A stretch of 5,009 nt of DNA from JBBIII01 sp037446575 (GTDB lineage Bacteria > Bacteroidota > Ignavibacteria > UBA10030), in contig JBBIII010000123.1 of assembly GCA_037446575.1 (NCBI GenBank), forward strand, positions 1 to 5,009, given 5' to 3'. Below, piece by piece: positions 1-5,009 of this stretch. Position 1 is the stretch's first letter. Every line of letters begins with the position of its first letter. Both the position numbers and the translations under genes were made by a program. Below the pieces are notes generated by a model that ran no database searches, had not been told where the DNA came from, and saw only the letters and a program-made list of their open reading frames with translations.

Positions 1-2045
1 GAAACCGGACGTGAGCGAAAATGGTAATTTGCCAGTGTTACCTGTATTGTATCGCTATAAGCCGCTTCTGGGCTTACATTTCGATTCATTAGACTTTCCT
101 TATATCTTGTAATCAGTGAAGAAAAAGCAATTGTGTCTTTGCGTGTAGATGTTCCATATAAATAAATTAATTGAAATAATGTTTCAATATCTTGCGGTGA
201 AACGCTTCCGCTGAATCCTTCGGATAATTGACTGATATAAGGATTTACTCGAACAATTTTTCCGGAAAGTCTTTTTTGCAATTCAGTTAAATTAAAACTT
301 CCAATTCCAGAATTGCTGATTATCTGTGAAGCAAAAGCGGCAGACACGTAATCGGAATCATTAACCAAAGATGTTCCGCCGTTACTAAAAGCGGAAAATA
401 GTATTTCATCATTTTTGAAATCGGTCGGTTTTAGCACAACTCGAACACCGTTTGTCAATTTCCACTCTATAACTCCTATTGATTTGATCTTCTTCTCTGC
501 TATAACTTTTCCAGACGGCTGTAAAAAAGGGATTAATGGCTCAGATTTAATTTTATCTACATAAGGTTCAAGCGGTTTTATGCTTATTTTTTCTATCAGA
601 GATATTATTTCTGATTCTATTGGAATTTTTACGTTTTCTTTTTCAGGAAGCGAAATAGTAACAACGCGATTGTCATTCGTAATCTTTTGCTCTGTCAGTT
701 TATTTATTTCTTCCAAAGCTATTTCGGGCAAAAATTGTTTGTATAAAGCTAATTCCACATCAATGCCGGGAATTGTTTCGTTAATAAGAAAATTTCTTAT
801 GTATTCATTAACAAACTGGTTTGATTCGGTTTTATCTCGCTCAAGAAAATATTTCTCCATTGCTCGCAAACTTTGTTCTTTAACTCGCTCTAATTCTGTT
901 GCCGTAAAACCATATTGCCTAACGCGGAAAATTTCCGATAAAGCCGCTTCAAAACCGCTTAGTATTGCATTTTCTTTTACTCCAGCGCCAACAGAAAATA
1001 TGTACTTATTGGCAACCATTCTGCCATCGCTTGCATACGCATACAAAAACGGGGGATTAGCTTGCTGAAGCATCTCGCTAAAGCGAGCGTTTAACATTGA
1101 GATGTAAAGATTTTGTAAAATGTGGTTTCTATATTCGCCAGCGGTTTTTGCTTCTTTATCGTTGCGTTTAAAAGAAATTTCTACAGAACTGCGCGTCAAT
1201 TCTGGGTCTGTAACAATTGAAACCAATGTCTCTGAATGATCGGGAACATCGTATTGAATACGTTCTCTTTGATTAGGAGGATTGGCAAGTCTGCCGAAAT
1301 ATTCTTTAATAATATTTTCGATTTCCTTTTTGTCAAAATCGCCAACAGCCAAAACAGCTATCAAGTTTGGGCGATACCAATCTTTATAAAATCTTACAAG
1401 TGTTTCGCGGGAAAAAGAATCCAACACCTCTTTTTTCCCGATTGTAATTCTATCTGCATATTTTGATTTATAGAGTTCAAAGGGAATATGCTTCATGGCA
1501 ACACGGTAATTTGCGCCTCGTTGTAAGCGCCATTCTTCTATAACTACGCCTCGTTCTTTTTCTATTTCATCGGTTTCGAAAGAAATATCTTGCGCCCATT
1601 CTTTTAAAATTTTAAATCCCTTTTTCATTATTTCTATTGAATCGGTTGGAACTTGAAGCATGTAGACAGTTTCATCAAAGCTTGTATAGGCGTTTAAATC
1701 TGGTCCAAACCTGATTCCGCATTTTTCGAGATAATTAATTATTTCATGTTTTGGAAAACTTTTTGTGCCATTAAAAGCCATATGCTCAAGAAAATGGGCC
1801 AGACCTTGTTGGTCGTTGTCTTCGAGAACTGAACCAGCTTTGACAACGAGACGCAATTCAGCTCGCTTTTCTGGTTTTTTATTTTCTCGAATGTAATAAG
1901 TCAATCCGTTTTCAAGTTTGCCAATAGTGATTTTCGGATCAGGAGGAAGAATTTGATCATGCTGATAGACTTGTTGGCTGTCAGTTGTTTGGCATAAAAA
2001 GAAGAACGAGATAACAGTAAATAATAAAAAGCTAATCTTTTGCAT
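1..2045 (-). CDS. M16 family zinc metallopeptidase (insulinase/pitrilysin-like), exported, C-terminus cut by window edge
   Basis: I translated the reverse strand from the ATG at 2045 and it stays open for 681 codons to the left edge without a stop. Residues 1-22 form a signal peptide (MQKI, then a hydrophobic run SFLLFTVISFFFLC), so the protein is predicted to be exported to the periplasm or outer envelope. C18 lacks a good lipobox. The catalytic domain (about 40-190) has the inverted zinc motif HFLEH (H84, E87, H88). The distal part, ERGVVIEEWR (164-173), supplies the third zinc ligand, most likely E171, with E164 as the conserved second glutamate. The M16 C-domain follows at about 200-390. 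A second M16-like half starts near 525 (IEWKLTNGVRVVLKPT) and has no HxxEH, as expected for the inactive half. Full-length relatives are about 930 residues, so roughly 250 are missing beyond the window. The family cleaves peptides or small unfolded proteins; the substrate here is unknown. The leader has no Shine-Dalgarno, only A-rich sequence. The start lies 27 nt after the DUF1846 stop, suggesting co-transcription. Confidence 0.93.
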   Translation of the reverse strand, partial: MQKISFLLFTVISFFFLCQTTDSQQVYQHDQILPPDPKITIGKLENGLTYYIRENKKPEKRAELRLVVKAGSVLEDNDQQGLAHFLEHMAFNGTKSFPKHEIINYLEKCGIRFGPDLNAYTSFDETVYMLQVPTDSIEIMKKGFKILKEWAQDISFETDEIEKERGVVIEEWRLQRGANYRVAMKHIPFELYKSKYADRITIGKKEVLDSFSRETLVRFYKDWYRPNLIAVLAVGDFDKKEIENIIKEYFGRLANPPNQRERIQYDVPDHSETLVSIVTDPELTRSSVEISFKRNDKEAKTAGEYRNHILQNLYISMLNARFSEMLQQANPPFLYAYASDGRMVANKYIFSVGAGVKENAILSGFEAALSEIFRVRQYGFTATELERVKEQSLRAMEKYFLERDKTESNQFVNEYIRNFLINETIPGIDVELALYKQFLPEIALEEINKLTEQKITNDNRVVTISLPEKENVKIPIESEIISLIEKISIKPLEPYVDKIKSEPLIPFLQPSGKVIAEKKIKSIGVIEWKLTNGVRVVLKPTDFKNDEILFSAFSNGGTSLVNDSDYVSAAFASQIISNSGIGSFNLTELQKRLSGKIVRVNPYISQLSEGFSGSVSPQDIETLFQLIYLYGTSTRKDTIAFSSLITRYKESLMNRNVSPEAAYSDTIQVTLANYHFRSRPV

Positions 2046-2072
2046 TTGTTGTTTATTATTAGTTAGGAAATA

Positions 2073-3590
2073 TTAACCAATAAATAATCTATTTGTAGAA
2101 AAATCCGGATCGGTTGTCAGGTTAACGCCAAGTTTGCGCAACCCGGCTTCATCGCCGGGCGTTGGAATGTGTGTCATATGAACTTCGCAATTGCGGAGTT
2201 CTTTAAGTTTTTCTATTACTGCTTGAGCGGCAGGATTTACAGATGTACTTATACTTAAAGCAATTAATGTTTCTTCTAAATCTAAACTCAGCATTTTCTT
2301 TTTAATTACATCTTTTTTAAAACGCGCGAGAGATTCTATAATACTTGGAGGAAGAAGGTGCATAGTATCTGGAATTCCGGCTAATTGTTTTACAGCGTTT
2401 ATGATCATTGCAGAGGCGGCGTGCATAAGCGGAGAATTAGTGCCTGTAACAATCCGTCCATCGTGTAATTCTATTGCAGCGCCGCAATAAATTCCTTCGT
2501 TTCCTTTTCCCCGTTTTTCAGCGGTTGCCGCTGTTTCATGAGCATAGCGTGCTACTTTTCGGTCGTCTGGTTTCAGTCCGAGTTCGTCCATTAACAATTC
2601 AACGCGTTGGACAGTCTCTTTTTCTGTAAAGCCGACAACATATTCGCAAGAATATCTAAAAAAGCGTCGAATAATTTCTTGCTTTGCGGCTTCTTGAACA
2701 ATTTCATCATTTACTATTCCGTAGCCGGCTCTGTTCACCCCCATATCTGTAGGAGATTTATAGAAGGAAGAAGCTCCTGTAATTTTTTCGATAATTCTTT
2801 TTAAAAGAGGAAACGCCTCAATATCTCGATTGTAATTAACGGATTTCTCATTGTATGCTTCGAGATGAAACGAATCAATCATATTAAAGTCGCGGATATC
2901 AGCGGTAGCCGCCTCATAAGCTACATTTACAGGATGTTTTATTGGAAGGTTCCAAATAGGAAAGGTTTCGAACTTGGCATAACCGGCACGTACACCGCGT
3001 TTGTATTCGTGGTAAAATTGAGAAAGACAAGTGGCAAGCTTACCGCTATTGGGACCAGGTCCGGTAACAATAACAATTGGTTTTGTAGTTTCAATATACC
3101 GATTTGCGCCATAACCATCATCGCTTACAATTATATCAACATCAATAGGGTATCCTTTTGTGGGTTTATGCGTATATACGCTAAGTCCGCGCCTTTCTAA
3201 TTTATTCTTGAATGAAACAACAGACGGTTGATTGTCAAATCGAGTGATAACAATGGCTGTAACATTTATATTCCATTCTTGCAAATCGTCAATAAGTTTA
3301 AGCGCGTCGGCGTCATAAGTAATGCCGAAATCAGCGCGAACTTTTCTTCGTTCAATATCGCCCGCATATATACACAAGATTACTTCAGATTGATCGCGAA
3401 GTTGTTGAAGCAGTCGCATTTTCACATTTGAGTCATAGCCGGGTAAAATGCGTGCGGCATGATAATCAAACATTAATTTGCCGCCGAATTCTAAATAAAG
3501 TTTATTATCGAAACGTTTTACTCTATCGAGTATTGATTCGGTTTGAAGCGCAAGATATTTCTCGTTATCAAATGCAGCATTAAGGAGCAT
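2073..3590 (-). CDS. DUF1846 / UPF0371 family protein of unknown function
   Basis: The 505-residue product matches the DUF1846 (UPF0371) family over its whole length, which is usually about 490-510 residues. Recognisable family features are the N-terminal FDNEKYLALQTESILDRV (7-24), KLYLEFGGKL (30-39) followed by YHAARILPG (43-51), the glycine-rich loop TGPGPNSGK (176-184), which resembles a phosphate-binding loop, KSPTDMGVNRAGYGI (278-292) and GTNSPLMHAASAMIINAVK (383-401). The family has solved structures but, to my knowledge, no established reaction; nucleotide binding is an inference from the loop. There is no signal peptide or membrane segment, so it should be cytoplasmic. ATG 3590 is the first Met after an in-frame TAA 21 nt upstream, and the family's conserved N-terminus begins only a few residues in, which supports this start. 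A weak AAAAGG (3601-3606) lies 10 nt upstream. The gene follows a terminator on one side and precedes the M16 gene by 27 nt on the other. Confidence 0.93.
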   Translation of the reverse strand: MLLNAAFDNEKYLALQTESILDRVKRFDNKLYLEFGGKLMFDYHAARILPGYDSNVKMRLLQQLRDQSEVILCIYAGDIERRKVRADFGITYDADALKLIDDLQEWNINVTAIVITRFDNQPSVVSFKNKLERRGLSVYTHKPTKGYPIDVDIIVSDDGYGANRYIETTKPIVIVTGPGPNSGKLATCLSQFYHEYKRGVRAGYAKFETFPIWNLPIKHPVNVAYEAATADIRDFNMIDSFHLEAYNEKSVNYNRDIEAFPLLKRIIEKITGASSFYKSPTDMGVNRAGYGIVNDEIVQEAAKQEIIRRFFRYSCEYVVGFTEKETVQRVELLMDELGLKPDDRKVARYAHETAATAEKRGKGNEGIYCGAAIELHDGRIVTGTNSPLMHAASAMIINAVKQLAGIPDTMHLLPPSIIESLARFKKDVIKKKMLSLDLEETLIALSISTSVNPAAQAVIEKLKELRNCEVHMTHIPTPGDEAGLRKLGVNLTTDPDFSTNRLFIG

Positions 3591-3629
3591 TTCGCAAGAA
3601 CCTTTTATTTATTGCTTATTGAGTTTAGG

Positions 3630-3672
3630 AAAAAATAAAAAATTTTGCCACGACTTTAAAGCCGTGGCAAAA
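3630..3672 (-). terminator. Intrinsic terminator after the prohibitin-like gene
   Basis: Read on the minus strand, TTTTGCCACGG (3672-3662) pairs with TCGTGGCAAAA (3653-3643). The G at 3662 and the U at 3653 form a G-U wobble, and the remaining pairs are Watson-Crick. The apex CUUUAAAG is itself self-complementary, so the stem may extend to a tight loop. It is followed at once by a U-rich tract, TTTTTTATTTTTT (3642-3630). The hairpin begins about 40 nt after the prohibitin stop codon. The plus-strand reading has no U-tract after the hairpin, so it terminates minus-strand transcription only. This separates the prohibitin transcript from the DUF1846-M16 pair. Confidence 0.88.
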
Positions 3673-3713
3673 ATAAACAACATTTTGTAACTAAAGAATC
3701 GGCTGAGTAAAAT

Positions 3714-4607
3714 TTACTTCGTGTCTAAAATCAACGGTAGCCCGTCTTTACCCGCTCCAATTACTATTACTTTAGAGTTTTGTGATTGAGCGATTTTTTC
3801 AGTCGCTTCAATGCCTTTCCAGCGCAATAATTGTTCGCTGATGCCGCGTGCAACAATATTTTGGAAATCGGAAATTCCTTGTGCTTCAATTCTTTTGCGG
3901 TCTGCTTCTTGTTTTTCCTTTGCGAGTATGAATTGCATACGCTGGCTTTCCTGATCTGCGCGTTGTTTTTGTTCGATTGCTTCAGTCAACTGCGGTGGAA
4001 GAGATACATTTCTTAAAGGCGTTGATTCTACAATAATACCTCGACTTGCAATTGTTTTTGCAAGTTCATCTTGTATACCTATTCCAAGACGTTCACGTTC
4101 TGTAGAATAAAGCGCGCTTGCCTGAAAGCTCGCTGTAACCGCGCGGCTTATAGAACGAAATTGAGGTATTAATACTATCCCTTCGTAATCTCCGCCAAGT
4201 ATTGTCTTATACACTTGTGCGGCTGAATCGGGATTAAGTCTGTACAAAACACTTATTTCTAATCCAATCGTTAGACCTTCGCGAGATAAAACTTGCATTA
4301 GTTCTTTGTGCTCTTTTGTTTGTGTTGAGAACTTTACAACCTTAGCAAGCGGATTTACTGGTTGTATTCCCGATGGTAAAGTTTTATCGGAAACAACTCC
4401 GAAGAAATCCACAACTCCAACATGACCGGCTGGAATTTGAGTAAAACATTGCGTTATCGCAATTAAGGCGAAAGCTATAGCTGTTGTACCTGCAAATTGT
4501 GCAGTTGTTTTGAACACCATATTGTGTTCTTCTCGTACTTTTTTTCTTGCGTTAATCCAAACAGATAATGCACCAATTATTATTACTATGCTAAGTAAAA
4601 ATAACAT
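3714..4607 (-). CDS. Prohibitin-like SPFH/Band 7 domain membrane protein
   Basis: The 297-residue product is a bacterial prohibitin homologue. Two hydrophobic segments lie at the N-terminus, about 2-18 and 37-54, separated by a charged stretch NARKKVREEH (19-28). The SPFH domain follows directly with QIPAGHVGVVDFFGVV (57-72), LPSGIQPVNPL (77-87) and a long body to about 205, including RSISRAVTA (151-159) and IVESTPLRNVSLPPQL (192-207). A coiled-coil-prone stretch rich in E, K, Q and R covers about 208-245 (EQKQRADQESQRMQFILAKE). The C-terminus LRWKGIEATEKIAQSQNSKVIVIG and GLPLIL is typical of the family. Prohibitins form ring- or cage-like membrane oligomers that influence membrane-bound proteases and membrane organisation; a specific partner is not shown here. 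The start at 4607 is fixed by a strong Shine-Dalgarno; Met30 is the next candidate but lacks one. Most prohibitins have a single anchor, so the second segment is somewhat unusual. The gene appears monocistronic, with its own promoter and terminator. Confidence 0.94.
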   Translation of the reverse strand: MLFLLSIVIIIGALSVWINARKKVREEHNMVFKTTAQFAGTTAIAFALIAITQCFTQIPAGHVGVVDFFGVVSDKTLPSGIQPVNPLAKVVKFSTQTKEHKELMQVLSREGLTIGLEISVLYRLNPDSAAQVYKTILGGDYEGIVLIPQFRSISRAVTASFQASALYSTERERLGIGIQDELAKTIASRGIIVESTPLRNVSLPPQLTEAIEQKQRADQESQRMQFILAKEKQEADRKRIEAQGISDFQNIVARGISEQLLRWKGIEATEKIAQSQNSKVIVIGAGKDGLPLILDTK

Positions 4608-4610
4608 ATT

Positions 4611-4618
4611 TCCTCCTT
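4611..4618 (-). promoter_or_regulatory. Strong Shine-Dalgarno site of the prohibitin-like gene
   Basis: The minus strand reads AAGGAGGAAATATG, an essentially perfect anti-16S match. The AGGAGG core ends 4 nt before the ATG at 4607, a slightly short spacing. It decides the start in favour of Met1 over Met30, so the first hydrophobic segment is part of the protein. The other two genes in the window have weak or no such sites. Confidence 0.85.
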
Positions 4619-4659
4619 GTTATTAAAGATATGAATAGAATTATTAATTATTTAAAAAT

Positions 4660-4688
4660 AACATACAACTTTTTACATTGTGTATCAA
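4660..4688 (-). promoter_or_regulatory. Putative sigma70-type promoter of the prohibitin-like gene
   Basis: On the minus strand a -35 element TTGATA (4688-4683, 5 of 6 to TTGACA) is followed by a 17-nt spacer and a -10 element TATGTT (4665-4660, 4 of 6 to TATAAT). Initiation would fall near 4653 and give a leader of about 45 nt carrying the Shine-Dalgarno. In such AT-rich sequence chance matches are common, so this rests on spacing and position and has no experimental support. Confidence 0.45.
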
Positions 4689-5009
4689 TAAAAATGGTAT
4701 GAGAATAGCGAAGAACTTTAAAAAGTAAAATCAACCGCTTTTTGCATTTAGCAAAGAAACATAGTTATTAACGGTAAGTTGAATAACAAATTTGCTTTTC
4801 TTCCAGCATCAGATTTATAAAATTTGGTGAACTAAACGTTCAACAAGGAAAAATGACAATAAAACTATTTCACTGCTCATCATATTTTTGTAAAAAGGAG
4901 TAATTAAGAAGATATTTATAGACTACATATATGAGAGCAAAAGCATTTAGAAAAAGTTATTATAATTTAAACTTTTATTGCTTAATTTGTCAAAGAAATT
5001 ATACTAACT
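4689..5009. other. AT-rich region upstream of the prohibitin promoter, no supported gene
   Basis: I found no convincing gene here on either strand. On the plus strand there is a 16-codon ORF (4853-4903) with AAGG 4 nt before its ATG. A second ORF starts at 4931 and stays open for 26 codons to the window edge; the only good Shine-Dalgarno-like run (AAAAAGGAG, 4892-4900) is 30 nt away from it, too far to serve it. On the minus strand TTGACA (4993-4988) is followed after 17 nt by TTAAAT (4970-4965), a possible weak distal promoter. Short imperfect hairpins, for example TTTGC/GCAAA around 4742-4757, have stems of only about five pairs. The stretch is best described as an intergenic spacer, possibly holding the start of a divergent gene beyond the edge. 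Confidence 0.5.

Noticed and set aside
580..1068. 162-codon plus-strand ORF
   Set aside because: It lies antisense inside the M16 gene, whose minus-strand translation has clear family motifs; the plus-strand peptide shows no recognisable domain.
1074..1087. Inverted repeat CTCGCT-AA-AGCGAG
   Set aside because: It is short, lies inside the M16 coding sequence, has only a 2-nt loop, and shows no T-tract or operator context.
2046..2075. DUF1846 stop codon in frame with the M16 start, suggesting a split fusion gene
   Set aside because: Both proteins are complete at this junction: DUF1846 ends at its normal family length and M16 begins with its own signal peptide. The shared frame is a one-in-three coincidence.
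2142..2159. Perfect hairpin CCCGGC-TTCATC-GCCGGG
   Set aside because: It lies within the DUF1846 coding sequence, encoding part of PTPGDEAGLR, and no U-tract follows on either strand, so it is not a terminator.
2865..3200. 111-codon plus-strand ORF, with other short ORFs on both strands within 2607-3431
   Set aside because: All overlap the DUF1846 gene in other frames, and that gene is supported along its full length by family motifs.
3831..4016. 61-codon plus-strand ORF
   Set aside because: It is antisense to the coiled-coil part of the prohibitin-like gene and has no features of its own.
4959..4993. TTGACA with a perfect minus-strand TATAAT downstream
   Set aside because: The spacing between the two elements is 23 nt, too long for a sigma70 promoter; the alternative TTAAAT at 17 nt is weak and about 360 nt from the gene.

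Overview
The window is AT-rich and carries three protein genes, all on the minus strand. Read in the direction of transcription they are a prohibitin-like SPFH membrane protein (4607 to 3714), a DUF1846/UPF0371 protein (3590 to 2073) and a secreted M16 (insulinase/pitrilysin-like) zinc metallopeptidase. The peptidase starts at 2045 and runs off the left edge of the window.

Layout: positions 4608-5009 are non-coding as far as I can tell. They hold a plausible sigma70-type promoter (4660-4688) and a strong Shine-Dalgarno site for the prohibitin gene. A strong intrinsic terminator at 3630-3672 closes the prohibitin transcript. The DUF1846 gene starts about 40 nt beyond the terminator's U-tract. 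The M16 gene follows DUF1846 after only 27 nt, so these two are probably co-transcribed. The prohibitin gene is probably a separate unit.

Organism: low GC, an exported long-form M16 peptidase of the kind common in Gram-negative bacteria, and an A-rich leader without Shine-Dalgarno before the M16 gene are compatible with the Bacteroidota/Chlorobiota/Ignavibacteriota side of the tree. The textbook AAGGAGGA before the prohibitin gene is less typical of Bacteroidia proper. No marker gene is present, so this placement is an inference with modest confidence.

Function: the prohibitin-like protein and the M16 peptidase both belong to families linked to membrane or envelope protein quality control. 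DUF1846 is a conserved family of unknown reaction. Nothing in the sequence shows that the three work in one pathway. I found no mobile element, CRISPR array, tRNA, rRNA or clear novel system. This is a fairly ordinary chromosomal region whose main open questions are the role of DUF1846 and the two-segment membrane anchor of the prohibitin-like protein.
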